From: Lyngbya sp. PCC 8106
GTDB taxonomy: Bacteria > Cyanobacteriota > Cyanobacteriia > Cyanobacteriales > Microcoleaceae
Direction of reading: 5' to 3'
Assembly (NCBI RefSeq): GCF_000169095.1
Contig: NZ_AAVU01000014.1
Location: 88,383 to 152,382, forward strand
DNA: 64,000 nt
Below are positions 28,313-37,751 of the stretch, one piece after another. A program made the position numbers and the translations under genes. The notes beneath the pieces are model-generated. The model searched no databases and was not told the DNA's origin. It saw only the letters and a list, made by a program, of their open reading frames with translations. Position 1 is the first letter of the stretch, and each line of letters begins with the position of its first letter.

Positions 28313-29812
28313 ATGCTCGATACTCTCGATCTCAATTTATCTCTCGATAAAGAAACTTATCAGAGCCAGATAGAAAGTTTAATGCAAAAATTGCGATCGC
28401 TGCAACAAACCTGTTGGGAAAAGAAACTCCCGGCTATTATTGTCTTGGAAGGTTGGGCTGTCGCCGGAAAAGGGGCGCTAGTCAAAAAAATGGTCGGCTA
28501 CATGGACCCGCGAGGATTTATTGTTCATCCCATTTGGCCGCCAACCCGAGAGGAACGTCGCTATCCGTTTCTGTGGCGATTTTGGCAAAAACTCCCCGCC
28601 CAAGGTCAGATAGGCATTTTTTACCACAGTTGGTATACCCACGTTCTCGAAGACCGACTCTTTGAACGACTTCCTGAAGCTGAAGTGCCGATGGCGATGC
28701 GACAAATTAACGCCTTTGAACGTCAGATGGTCGATGATGGTGTTGTTGTTGCGAAATTTTGGATTCATCTTAGCCAAAAAGAACTCAAGCGCCGCCTCAA
28801 AAAAGCCGCCAAAGATGAGTTAAAAGCGTGGCGAGTTCGTCCTGAAGATTGGCAACAAGAAAAAAATTATGATACCTATTTAGCTTTCGCTGAAGAAATG
28901 TTGATTCATACCAGCACAGGCGCGGCACCTTGGATATTGATCGAAGGCGATAGTCAACGCTATGCTCGGATTAAAGTTCTCTCAGCAATGGTTGCGACCC
29001 TCACCGAAGCATTGGATAGGCTACAGGTTCAGCTTCCCCCCATCAGAACCCCGCTACAAGACCACCTAGACCCCACTGAGCCGAATCCTTTGGGGCAAAT
29101 CGATTTAACTCATTCTCTATCAGAAGACGACTACAAACACAAACTCTCCCAACAACAAGCCCGTTTGGGTAAACTCCAAAGAGAGATTTATGAACAACAA
29201 GTTCCGGTGTTGGCTATTTTTGAAGGGTGGGATGCAGCCGGAAAAGGCGGAGCGATTAAACGGTTAACGGATATTTTAGATCCCCGTAGTTACGAAGTCC
29301 AACCCTTTGCCGCCCCGACTGACGAGGAGAAAAGCCATCATTATCTTTGGCGGTTTTGGCGAAGTTTACCCTCTGCGGTCAAAATCGGAATTTTTGACCG
29401 GAGTTGGTATGGTCGAGTTTTGGTTGAACGAGTCGAAGGGTTTGCCACCGATGAAGAATGGCGACGGGCCTATCGAGAAATCAATGAATTTGAAGAACAA
29501 CTGACCCGTGCGGGTTATGTGTTGGTGAAGTTTTGGCTACATATCAACTTAGACGAACAACTGAAGCGCTTTCAAGCCCGTCAAGAGAATCCTTTTAAAG
29601 AATATAAGCTCACCGATGAAGATTGGCGTAATCGGGAAAAATGGCCTTTTTATGAAGTGGCGGTTAATCAGATGATTCAACGCACTCATACACCGACAGC
29701 ACCGTGGACTATTGTGGGGGCTAATTGTAAATATTCGGCTCGGGTGCAAGTGGTAGAAACAGTTGTAGAAGCCATTCAACGTGAGTTAGAACGTCGCTCC
29801 AAACAAAAGTAG
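28313..29812 (+). CDS. pap: Polyphosphate:AMP phosphotransferase (two-domain PPK2)
   Basis: 499 residues made of two PPK2 kinase domains. The second has the full P-loop EGWDAAGKGG (from residue 304) and the following FDRSWYGRVLVERVEG. The first has EGWAVAGKGA (46-55), where the catalytic Asp of GWDAAGK is replaced by Val. So only the C-terminal half is likely active, as in class II PPK2. The enzyme makes ADP from AMP and polyphosphate, linking phosphate stores to energy charge. It is a single gene with an ATG start. Confidence 0.93.
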   Translation: MLDTLDLNLSLDKETYQSQIESLMQKLRSLQQTCWEKKLPAIIVLEGWAVAGKGALVKKMVGYMDPRGFIVHPIWPPTREERRYPFLWRFWQKLPAQGQIGIFYHSWYTHVLEDRLFERLPEAEVPMAMRQINAFERQMVDDGVVVAKFWIHLSQKELKRRLKKAAKDELKAWRVRPEDWQQEKNYDTYLAFAEEMLIHTSTGAAPWILIEGDSQRYARIKVLSAMVATLTEALDRLQVQLPPIRTPLQDHLDPTEPNPLGQIDLTHSLSEDDYKHKLSQQQARLGKLQREIYEQQVPVLAIFEGWDAAGKGGAIKRLTDILDPRSYEVQPFAAPTDEEKSHHYLWRFWRSLPSAVKIGIFDRSWYGRVLVERVEGFATDEEWRRAYREINEFEEQLTRAGYVLVKFWLHINLDEQLKRFQARQENPFKEYKLTDEDWRNREKWPFYEVAVNQMIQRTHTPTAPWTIVGANCKYSARVQVVETVVEAIQRELERRSKQK

Positions 29813-30077
29813 TTCGCGTAGACGGGTGAGGTATTTTAGCTTTTAGATAGAACAATAGTACCATTGCTATAACTGTCGAGGGCTTTCCGCTTCCCTCTTT
29901 TTTCTGTAAACTTTAGCCATATCCAAATGGAAATTGTGATCGCGGTTGGCCCTCAAAACAGGTAGACTGCATGAGAGAAAACAGAAACTTCTGTTCTCGA
30001 CCGATTATATTCAGTGGGATGGTCTCAAGTTTTCCACAAAACAAACGTCTAAAAACTCATCTTGAACAACAGACAAA

Positions 30078-31064
30078 ATGTTTGTACAACTCACTCGACT
30101 TTTATTGTTACTCCTCATTGGAACCATCATCTTTAGATTATGGAAACTTTTAGTGAGTAAAGAGGGTAATCTAGTGGGGCGGTTGTGGTTCCTGCTAGCT
30201 GTATTTTTATTGCTGATTGCTTTTACCGCACCCGACAGCCCCATAGGACTCGCGATTTTGAGTCTTTTGTCCGTGTTTATTAAGCCGCTTGGTTTATCAA
30301 TCTTGTTGTTGATTTTAGCGGCGACTCAAATTAATAAGGGGGGAATTTCTAGTCCTGGCCCGAACTTGATTTTAACGGCTTTACTGATTTTAATTCTTTC
30401 CAGTATGCCGTTTGTGGCTCAATGGTTGGCTTTTCAATTAGAAAAAACCGCGATTGAAACGGTTCAAACGGATTTATGTTGTGGAGAAAGAGCCGAAGCT
30501 ATTGTTCTATTGGGTTCGGGAACGACTGAACCGAAGCTTCCCTATGTTACTCAAGTTCAACTGACTCGAATTGGCGATCGCATTCCCTATGCAGCTAAAC
30601 TCTATAAAGATGGTTTAGCTCCGCTGATGATTGTCAGTGCGGGTTCAAGAAATGAATATTTGCAACCCGTTGTCGAAGCAGACTATATCGCTAGATTACT
30701 GGTGGGAATGGGGGTTCCTTCTCGTTCTATTCTCAAAGATACTTCTGAGGGAACGTTGTATGATAGTGCAGTTTCTATTCAACAAATCGCCAAAAAACAA
30801 GACTTAGGGCGAGCGATCATTTTAGTCACTTCTGGATTAGAAATGCGACGAGCAAGCTTAACGTTTGCCAGTGTAGGCTTTAAAGTGATTCCAGCACCGA
30901 CTAACTTTTTTGCGTCTCTCCCAAATGAAAAATACCAGCGACGAGTTTCGGCGAAAGACTTCTTACCCAGTGCTGAAGCTCTTTTGTTAACAACGGATGT
31001 AGTAGAAGAATATATCATTACATTCTATTACTTTATTCGTGGTTGGTTAGCTCCGAGTATTTGA
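30078..31064 (+). CDS. YdcF/ElyC-family membrane protein (DUF218)
   Basis: 328 residues. Three or four hydrophobic segments fill about residues 1-125. A DUF218 domain follows (about 139-315): AIVLLGSGTTE, RIPYAAKLYKDG, VSAGSR, EGTLYDSAVSI and VTSGLEMRRASLTF. Relatives (ElyC, SanA, YdcF) act in envelope biogenesis or lipid-carrier handling. The exact function is unknown. It is convergent with a small membrane-protein gene, with an inverted repeat between them. Confidence 0.88.
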   Translation: MFVQLTRLLLLLLIGTIIFRLWKLLVSKEGNLVGRLWFLLAVFLLLIAFTAPDSPIGLAILSLLSVFIKPLGLSILLLILAATQINKGGISSPGPNLILTALLILILSSMPFVAQWLAFQLEKTAIETVQTDLCCGERAEAIVLLGSGTTEPKLPYVTQVQLTRIGDRIPYAAKLYKDGLAPLMIVSAGSRNEYLQPVVEADYIARLLVGMGVPSRSILKDTSEGTLYDSAVSIQQIAKKQDLGRAIILVTSGLEMRRASLTFASVGFKVIPAPTNFFASLPNEKYQRRVSAKDFLPSAEALLLTTDVVEEYIITFYYFIRGWLAPSI

Positions 31065-31099
31065 GGAATAATCACTCAAAAAACTCCAAGAAATTGAGG

Positions 31100-31201
31100 A
31101 TTCACAATTCACAACCCAGTTAAGTTTTAGACTCAACTACAAATCATAACGTCTGATTCGGATAGTTGGGAGATAGAATCCTCAAGTTGTGAATTGTGAA
31201 T
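31100..31201. repeat. Inverted repeat, 16-bp perfect arms
   Basis: ATTCACAATTCACAAC (31100-31115) is exactly complementary to GTTGTGAATTGTGAAT (31186-31201), spacer 70 bases. It sits between two convergent genes. It is probably a dispersed miniature repeat; it could also form a hairpin in transcripts from either side. Confidence 0.85.
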
Positions 31202-31237
31202 TAACTCTAATTTTTCCGAAATCTTCATTGATCAAAT

Positions 31238-31522
31238 TTAATCATTAGGTTGGGAGAAAGAATTAAAATTCTGGCTAGAGGGATAAAAAGAATTAGGAAA
31301 AGGGTTGTCCCCTGTTCCGACTTTATTTCCCACAAAAAATACTAAAGAAAAGAGTAGAATAAATAAAAACCAAATCGAATCCCATTCCTCAGAAGAATTA
31401 TAAGAAGAGGATCGTCCTCTTTCACGAGTCGGTTTGACATCAAATTCAATTTCAATTCGCTTTCCTTGGACAGGGCCAGAGACTCGAAAGCTATCAACTC
31501 TAACTTGTTCACGATCTGACAT
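31238..31522 (-). CDS. Small single-TM protein of unknown function
   Basis: 94 residues. A basic N-terminal half (GPVQGKRIEIEFDVKPTRERGR) is followed by a membrane segment (IWFLFILLFSLVFFVGNKVG, about 50-69) and a short polar tail rich in Asn, Ser and Phe. AGGAAA lies before the ATG. I do not recognise a family beyond cyanobacterial hypotheticals. It lies downstream of apcE but after apcE's terminator. Confidence 0.6.
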   Translation of the reverse strand: MSDREQVRVDSFRVSGPVQGKRIEIEFDVKPTRERGRSSSYNSSEEWDSIWFLFILLFSLVFFVGNKVGTGDNPFPNSFYPSSQNFNSFSQPND

Positions 31523-31633
31523 TGAATTTCCTTGCGCTTCCTAAATAATCACTCAAACTATTTAGTGAATACGGGTTTCCCAAGCGGATCTCCGGATAAG
31601 TTTATGAATACAAAAATAAAATTAATACAAAAC

Positions 31634-31665
31634 TAAAAAAAGCCCCCATTCTATAGAACAGGGGA
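31634..31665 (-). terminator. Intrinsic terminator of apcE
   Basis: On the minus strand CCCC...GGGG with an inner TTC/GAA pair around TATA is followed by seven T. It lies about 47 bases after the apcE stop and shows that apcE is transcribed alone. Confidence 0.8.
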
Positions 31666-31711
31666 AAAATAATCATCCGCTAAAATTGAGCGATAAACTG
31701 AACCGAATTGA

Positions 31712-34477
31712 CTAACTGCGATCGCTTGTAGCCACAGGCTCAAAACTCGGAATCACAATATCACCATTTTGCTTAGTGAGCTGATTGTACAAGCGTTCAG
31801 TATTGGGGAAGTTCGCCGCAGGTAAAGTCGGGAAACGACGATAAGGAACCGTATCTTCTCCAAACACCTGAGAGTATTCCATACTATTGACCATCGCCCC
31901 AATAAACGCTTTCAAGCCTTGAGAAGCCAAGATTTGGTTATACTTGCGAATTTCCGCTTGGTTTTGAGGCGCCCGACCCAAGAAGTGCTTCGTTCCTAAC
32001 TCAATCACTTTTGTATTGGGATAAGGGGTATAGAACTCCCGGATATACAGAGAAGTATTACCCAACGACTCAATAAACTCTTTCACCGTAATTTCTCGGT
32101 TTCCAAGCTTACTTTCGAGGGCGGTAAACTCATTCTTGACCACATAGGGATCAATATCGCGTTCAAACACCTGACGATAAGCCGCTTGAATGAGAATCTT
32201 CAACGCCACCTTATCTTCAGTATTGGTGAGTTTAAACACCTTCGTTTGTTGGCGTCGTAGGCTAACCCCTTGAGAAACACGATTTTGCAGTTCGAGTTCA
32301 CCTTTTGTATCTTCCGGTGTACCCAGTTCTACAAATCGAGGTGCTGCGGGTTCTGTCACCGTAATCTGCGGCATTTTCTCCGGTAAAGCACCCGCCCGCA
32401 TGGTTCGCAGTGAAACACCGGCAGGGGTTAAATAACGCTCGTAGGGAACAGTATCTTCCCCAAACGATTCGTTATATTCCGTCGAGTCGATCATAGAATC
32501 GACCAAAGCATAAAACCCTTTCTTGGCGCAAATATCAAAGTAAGAATTGATTTCAGCACGCCCATAGGTCGGTCGCCCTAATAAACGGCGATGAATATAT
32601 TCAACCGCTTTACAGATATAGAGCGATGTCCAATACATCTTACGGAAAGTATCAGACTTGGCTAACATTCTGATAAACTCTCGTACCGTGATGTCACCGT
32701 TTTCGAGTTTAATCTCAGCCACTTTGAGGCGTTGACCTTCGTAAACTTCGCGACCAAACACCTGTAGATAAGCTGCTTTGATCACCGCTTGGGTGGAGCT
32801 TTCGGAAAACTTAACGCTATTGCCGTTACTGCCGCCCGACCGCTTAAACCGACTGCTGATATAACCGCCCGGAAGCTGATCGAGCTTGAACACTTTCGGC
32901 CCTAAGGAACCGGGATTATTCGGGCGAGCGGTGGGGTTGCTGAGTTGGTTATCAATTCCGGCCCCATTGCGAATTAAAATTCGACGGGTATCCTTGCTAA
33001 AGGGTGCCGGACTATTTTTGGGGTTACGAGTCTCTTTCGGGAAAATCGCCCCAAACTGAATCTCTAGCGGGTCGTTTCCTTGACCGTAAACGTGTTGATC
33101 AGGTAACGGTTGATTGTATGCTGCAAACAGCGTCACAAACTGAGGCACCTTGCGGAAGGGCGCACTGTAGTTAAACAGATCAATTTGCGGCCCCCAGTTG
33201 CGGCATTCTTGGGCTTCTTGACCCAATCCTCGTAGATAAGGAACGGTTTCTTCACCGAAGTAGTCGGAATACTCGGTCGAGTCTACCATCGCGTCTACGA
33301 GCTTCGCTAAACCACCAGAAGAGATGATCGCGAAGTATTTGCTAAATTCTTCGGGAGACGATAAACCTCGACCTAAGAAGTGACGCGCCGCGAGTTCGAC
33401 AACCCGACTATTGACAAAGGGTTCATAGAACTGTTTGCGATACAGGGGAGATTTACCCAAGCGACGAATAAACTCCTTCATGGAGATTTCGCCATTTTTG
33501 ACTTTGGATTCCAAGTCAGAAATACTTTGGCTATAAGCACGGGTAATATCACGCTCAAACACCTGGCGATAGGCGGCTTTGATGATATCTTGTCTTTCGG
33601 ACGTAGATAAACCGGGCTTCATCGCAAACTTCTGACGACGTTCAGCCGCGTTGAAGTAAATTTGCGGTAACTCTAAGCCTTGTTGGTCGATACTCGGACG
33701 CTGACGGAGTTTGGTGGAAGGAGTAGCCCCTTGAAACTCAGAAATCAGCACTTCAAAGTATTGCTTGACAATTTCTTGAGCATCTGCGTTTTGCTTGAAG
33801 TACCCCACTGAAGCCCGTCGCATTTCCTGCAACGCCACTAAAGTTGCTGCACTTGAACAAGCGTTTTCAATAATTTCCCGCAGTCCTCGCACGTTAACGG
33901 CGATGATATTGGGATCACCTGCCACAATGGAATAAGTTAGATAGCGCAGGAACCAACTTAAATCTCGCAGGGATTTTGTCATGTTTCCAGGGCCATAACG
34001 AGAAACGTTAATCGGCTGGAAACCAGGGGGAATAAACACAGCCGGGCCACCACCACCCCCGGCATCAGCAAACAATGACTTTAAGCCGGAGAAAATTCCG
34101 CCGCCGCCACTGCCGCCTTTATTATCAATGTATGAGACGGTTCCTAACTTCATCCCTTCGGCGACGCTCATATCTCCTGCGCCTGCCCCTGCCATTGCCA
34201 TTTCTGGTTCTTCTGGCTTTTCGAGGAAGGCTAAAGGAGAACCACCCGTGAAAATCCGGTTCGCCGCACGAGACACGATCAATTCTGAGTTTTGAGTCAG
34301 AACCTGAGCAATTTCTAAACGCAGCGTCCCTGAGCTAAAGAAAGTTGCCAGTTCACCCAGTTCACCTTTTGCCAAGAAGCGATCTTGTTGCTCGGCTTGA
34401 GAAATCGTTGCTATCGGTAAAGTTTGATAGAGTTGCGGACGTGCAACAGAGCTTCCACCACTTGCTTTAACACTCAT
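31712..34477 (-). CDS. apcE: Phycobilisome core-membrane linker (LCM)
   Basis: 921 residues. The N-terminal allophycocyanin-like domain (about 1-245) contains the PB-loop insertion, Gly-rich near 100-150 (GAGAGDM, GGSGGGGIFS), and the bilin-binding region IIENACSSAATL with the likely chromophore Cys at 207. Three linker repeats (REP) follow, starting about 255, 510 and 735. Each has the pattern AAYxQVFxR, EFIRxLxKS/GNT, HFLGR and MVDSTEY...FGEDTVPY. It anchors the core to the thylakoid and passes energy to photosystem II. Three REPs fit a tricylindrical core. apcABC do not follow. Confidence 0.97.
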   Translation of the reverse strand: MSVKASGGSSVARPQLYQTLPIATISQAEQQDRFLAKGELGELATFFSSGTLRLEIAQVLTQNSELIVSRAANRIFTGGSPLAFLEKPEEPEMAMAGAGAGDMSVAEGMKLGTVSYIDNKGGSGGGGIFSGLKSLFADAGGGGGPAVFIPPGFQPINVSRYGPGNMTKSLRDLSWFLRYLTYSIVAGDPNIIAVNVRGLREIIENACSSAATLVALQEMRRASVGYFKQNADAQEIVKQYFEVLISEFQGATPSTKLRQRPSIDQQGLELPQIYFNAAERRQKFAMKPGLSTSERQDIIKAAYRQVFERDITRAYSQSISDLESKVKNGEISMKEFIRRLGKSPLYRKQFYEPFVNSRVVELAARHFLGRGLSSPEEFSKYFAIISSGGLAKLVDAMVDSTEYSDYFGEETVPYLRGLGQEAQECRNWGPQIDLFNYSAPFRKVPQFVTLFAAYNQPLPDQHVYGQGNDPLEIQFGAIFPKETRNPKNSPAPFSKDTRRILIRNGAGIDNQLSNPTARPNNPGSLGPKVFKLDQLPGGYISSRFKRSGGSNGNSVKFSESSTQAVIKAAYLQVFGREVYEGQRLKVAEIKLENGDITVREFIRMLAKSDTFRKMYWTSLYICKAVEYIHRRLLGRPTYGRAEINSYFDICAKKGFYALVDSMIDSTEYNESFGEDTVPYERYLTPAGVSLRTMRAGALPEKMPQITVTEPAAPRFVELGTPEDTKGELELQNRVSQGVSLRRQQTKVFKLTNTEDKVALKILIQAAYRQVFERDIDPYVVKNEFTALESKLGNREITVKEFIESLGNTSLYIREFYTPYPNTKVIELGTKHFLGRAPQNQAEIRKYNQILASQGLKAFIGAMVNSMEYSQVFGEDTVPYRRFPTLPAANFPNTERLYNQLTKQNGDIVIPSFEPVATSDRS

Positions 34478-34921
34478 GTGAATCTAATCTGCTCCCTACA
34501 ATAAAATCGCGACAGTTTTCAATCTGATGGCCTGCGAACGGTAAACAGACTGGGTAAGCATTTGTATGTGCTGACCTTTTCTGTTGATTACAATCCGTTT
34601 TAGCCAAATTGTTCTTTCAGATTAAAATAATTTGGGTTGATTACTCGGTTTTTGTTAAAAAGCGTATCGAAACTTATTGTATAGATTTAGGAGAAGTTAT
34701 CTGAGAAAAAAGAATAAGTTTTATTACAAGGGTTGTTCACGCAGAGGGCAAAGGATGCCGAAATAGCCGCAGTACCGAAGACAATTCACACTTTCGCGCT
34801 CTTGGTTAACGGCGATCATCCTGCTACAGTTCTCTGTTGTCAACCGATTTCTTGAGATCGATCTTGCACCGTCCGATACCGTCTGATACCGTCTGATACC
34901 GTCTGATAAAATTTGTAAACT
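34478..34921. other. Divergent promoter region apcE / methyltransferase
   Basis: About 440 bases. A purine-rich GGGAG lies 14 bases before the apcE ATG. Four 10-base repeats lie next to the methyltransferase start (34869-34908). The strong apcE promoter must be here; I could not pick a single convincing -35/-10 pair. Confidence 0.5.
34869..34908. repeat. Four tandem 10-bp repeats just before a methyltransferase start
   Basis: CCGTCTGATA occurs three times in a row, preceded by one variant copy (CCGTCCGATA). The array ends 13 bases before the ATG at 34922. The 10-base period matches one turn of DNA, so it could present sites on one helix face. It also overlaps the likely 5' UTR and ribosome-binding zone. 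Confidence 0.95.
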
Positions 34922-36163
34922 ATGGAAGAGATTAGCACTGCGGTTCAACGACTTTACGATACTTACCCCTTTCCCCCCGATCCATTACTTGACGAACCTC
35001 CACCTGGATATAATTGGCGGTGGTGTTGGCGAGCGGCTTATAATTTTTGTACGGGTCGTACTCCCCCGACAGAAAACATTCGCATTTTAGATGCCGGGTG
35101 TGGAACGGGTTCGAGTACCGAATATTTGATTGGGCTTAACCCCCAAGCAACTGTTCTGGGAATGGATCTCAGTGAAGGGGCGATCCGAGTCGCAAAAGAA
35201 CGGACTCAACGATCCGGTATCTCGACACCCGGAACTCCGGTGCCTGAATTTCGCAGTTTGAGTTTGTATGATGTGGGTCAACTACCTGGTCAATTTGATC
35301 TAATTAATTGTGTCGGAGTCCTACACCATTTACCCGATCCGGTTCGGGGACTACAGACTTTAGCCTTGAAGTTGGCTCCGGGTGGCTTAATGCACATTTT
35401 TGTGTATGCTGAATTGGGACGGTGGGAAATTCGTTTGATGCAACAAGCGATCGCCCTGATGCAAAGTAAAGATCGAAATAATTACCAAGCAGGGGTCAAG
35501 ATCGGCCGTGAGATTTTTGAAGCACTCCCTCAAGATAACCGTTTGGTTCAGTATGAAGCTCAACGTTGGGCGTTAGAAAATCAACGGGATGAATGTTTTG
35601 CCGATATGTATGTTCATCCTCAAGAAATTGACTACAATATTGAGACATTATTTGAGTTAATTGATGCTTCGGGATTAGAATTTGTGGGATTTTCTAATCG
35701 CGGTTATTGGGAGATTGAGCGTTTATTAGGAACTTCTCCAGACCTGATCGAACGAGTTCAAGGACTCAGCGCACGCGAACGTTACCGCTTAATTGAACTC
35801 CTTGATCCCCAAATTACTCATTATGAGTTTTTCCTGGGTCGTCCTCCGGTAGCGCGATCAAACTGGTCGAATGATCAGAGTTTACTGGCTGCTATTGCTG
35901 AATTGAGTCCTTGTATCAATGGCTGGCCGAATCAAACTTTATTTGATTATGACTACCAATTGGTACAATTGTCCTCCGAGGAATTTGAATTTATGCAGGC
36001 TTGTGAGGTCAATACTGGATGGATGCAGTCTGAACAATCTGAAACCTCCAGCCCTCCTCAAAAAACGGTTCAAGAGATTTTGTCTGAAGTCAGACTCGAC
36101 TTAGAAGGGGTACGTTCCCTGCGATCGCGACAGCTCATTTTGTTAACTCCGAACCCGTCTTAA
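34922..36163 (+). CDS. Class I SAM-dependent methyltransferase, 413 residues
   Basis: SAM-binding motif I is ILDAGCGTGSS (about 55-65), followed by an acidic MDLSEGAI and a late-strand VGVLHHLPDPVRGL (post-II motif). The N-terminal VQRLYDTYPFPPDP is a cyanobacterial family feature. The C-terminal 200 residues are extra to the methyltransferase core and unrecognised. The substrate is unknown. It is divergent from apcE; the 10-bp repeat array lies just upstream. Confidence 0.85.
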   Translation: MEEISTAVQRLYDTYPFPPDPLLDEPPPGYNWRWCWRAAYNFCTGRTPPTENIRILDAGCGTGSSTEYLIGLNPQATVLGMDLSEGAIRVAKERTQRSGISTPGTPVPEFRSLSLYDVGQLPGQFDLINCVGVLHHLPDPVRGLQTLALKLAPGGLMHIFVYAELGRWEIRLMQQAIALMQSKDRNNYQAGVKIGREIFEALPQDNRLVQYEAQRWALENQRDECFADMYVHPQEIDYNIETLFELIDASGLEFVGFSNRGYWEIERLLGTSPDLIERVQGLSARERYRLIELLDPQITHYEFFLGRPPVARSNWSNDQSLLAAIAELSPCINGWPNQTLFDYDYQLVQLSSEEFEFMQACEVNTGWMQSEQSETSSPPQKTVQEILSEVRLDLEGVRSLRSRQLILLTPNPS

Positions 36164-36279
36164 TTTGTCTGATCAACTCAGGTTCTTGATAAAAATGTCG
36201 GAATTGTTCGGGTGACAGACTGTAGATATTTTTACGTTGTTGCCCGAAAACGAGGGCTGATTTCAATTAGAAAATAGCG

Positions 36280-36927
36280 ATGAGAGATCCGATGCAAGAG
36301 AATGCTAAACCTGTTGGTATTATCGCTGCGATCGCCGCATTATTGATCGCAGTCGGGGGAGGAATTACCTGGTGGACGCTGAGTTATCGCCAAACTCAAG
36401 ACCCAGATATTTTACCCATTCCTGCTCCGAGTCCCAGTGAAACTGTAGAACCTTCCCCTGTACTCCCCCCGCAAACAGGGGAGCCAACCCTCGAAAAAAC
36501 GGTAGAAATTTACCGAGTTCAAGATCAAAACGGTCAAATTGCCTGGGTAGCGACTCCGATGACCGTTCAAGTCACAGAAGATAATCCGGCGTTGATCTTA
36601 GATGCTGCTTTTAAGGGGTTATTGGCTCAACCAACGGACGAAAATCGTTTTAGCGAGATTCCTCCCCAAACGGAAGTTTTGAGCGTTGAAGCCAATCCTA
36701 GTGAGGTCTATGTAAACCTTTCGCCGGAGTTCACCACAGGAGGAGGCAGTGCTTCGATGATTGGACGTTTAGGACAGGTGATTTATACCGCAACCAGTCT
36801 TAACCCAGAGGCGAAGGTTTGGATTTCTGTCGCGGGTGAACCTTTGGAAATACTCGGAGGAGAGGGCTTAGAAGTGCCACAACCTGCCACCCGCAAAAGT
36901 TTTGAGGCGGAATTTCAACTCAATTAA
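36280..36927 (+). CDS. GerMN-domain protein, membrane-anchored
   Basis: 215 residues. A single TM near the N-terminus (GIIAAIAALLIAVGGGITWW) is followed by a Pro/Ser-rich linker and a GerMN domain (about 70-190): VEIYRVQ, then ILDAAFKGLLAQP, then VLSVEANPSEVYVNLSPEF, then IGRLGQVIYTAT. The GerMN domain in spore-formers is an envelope/germination module. In cyanobacteria its role is unclear. It lies downstream of the methyltransferase on the same strand (about 117 bases apart). Confidence 0.88.
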   Translation: MRDPMQENAKPVGIIAAIAALLIAVGGGITWWTLSYRQTQDPDILPIPAPSPSETVEPSPVLPPQTGEPTLEKTVEIYRVQDQNGQIAWVATPMTVQVTEDNPALILDAAFKGLLAQPTDENRFSEIPPQTEVLSVEANPSEVYVNLSPEFTTGGGSASMIGRLGQVIYTATSLNPEAKVWISVAGEPLEILGGEGLEVPQPATRKSFEAEFQLN

Positions 36928-37103
36928 TTTTAGGGATCGGGAGTTTTTTTGTCATTGGTGAGCAATCGCGAAGAATCTTGAATAGACCCTAAGACTCCTC
37001 CGTGGTCTGGCAACGCCATCGTTTGACTCAGGGTGACAGAAAAAAGGGGGAGATCAGGAGGTCGGGAGGTGTAAGATCTGACATTTTACCTCTTGCCTTC
37101 TGA

Positions 37104-37643
37104 TTATTCAGGATTAATCCGCATTAAAGCTTGACCATATTCAACAGGCGCACCATTTTCAACTAAAATTTCAACAATTTGACCGGAAACTTCCGATTCA
37201 ATTTCATTCATCAACTTCATCGCTTCAATAATACAAACCACCTGTCCGACAGTAACGCGATCGCTTTTTTCGACAAAAGGCACTTCGTCAGGACTAGGGG
37301 AACGATAGAAGGTTCCCACCATCGGAGAAGTCACTTCTACCCATTTAGAACTATCAGACGACAGAGAAGTTGAGCCAACAGATGTTGATGTCCCGCTACT
37401 AGAGGATGTTGCTTTTTCAGATTGATGACTTCCTGATGTCGAAGCAACAGGAGACGATGCCAACTCCGAACGAGGAACCCCACCAGTTAGCATAGAATCG
37501 ATTGGTGACAAAGAGTGATCGCGCCAGGGAAGTTCCTTGCGAACCGTAAGTTCAAAATCGTCACTCTTTAGAGTTAGCTCAGAGATATTCGTTTTATCAA
37601 TGTCAGCCAACAATTCACGGAGCTGGTTGAGATCGAGTTGCAC
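37104..37643 (-). CDS. accB: Biotin carboxyl carrier protein of acetyl-CoA carboxylase
   Basis: About 179 residues. The N-terminal part (LNQLRELLADIDKTN, then LKSDDFELTVRK) is followed by a Ser/Thr-rich linker and the biotinyl domain, with the biotinyl lysine in EAMKLMNEI (K143 from this start). It carries the carboxyl group for fatty-acid synthesis. GTG at 37643 is preferred as start: GGGAG lies upstream and the N-terminus then matches relatives. The frame extends 7 codons to a TTG. It lies 108 bases after efp on the same strand, the usual cyanobacterial efp-accB order. Confidence 0.95.
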   Translation of the reverse strand: MQLDLNQLRELLADIDKTNISELTLKSDDFELTVRKELPWRDHSLSPIDSMLTGGVPRSELASSPVASTSGSHQSEKATSSSSGTSTSVGSTSLSSDSSKWVEVTSPMVGTFYRSPSPDEVPFVEKSDRVTVGQVVCIIEAMKLMNEIESEVSGQIVEILVENGAPVEYGQALMRINPE

Positions 37644-37751
37644 AGTTGGTATGTCTCCCTTCAATTGATGTTGGATATTGGATATTGAATTGAGCGTGTT
37701 TCTCCTAATAATGAACTTAGGATGACCTGCCCTACGAAAAGGATTGCAAGT

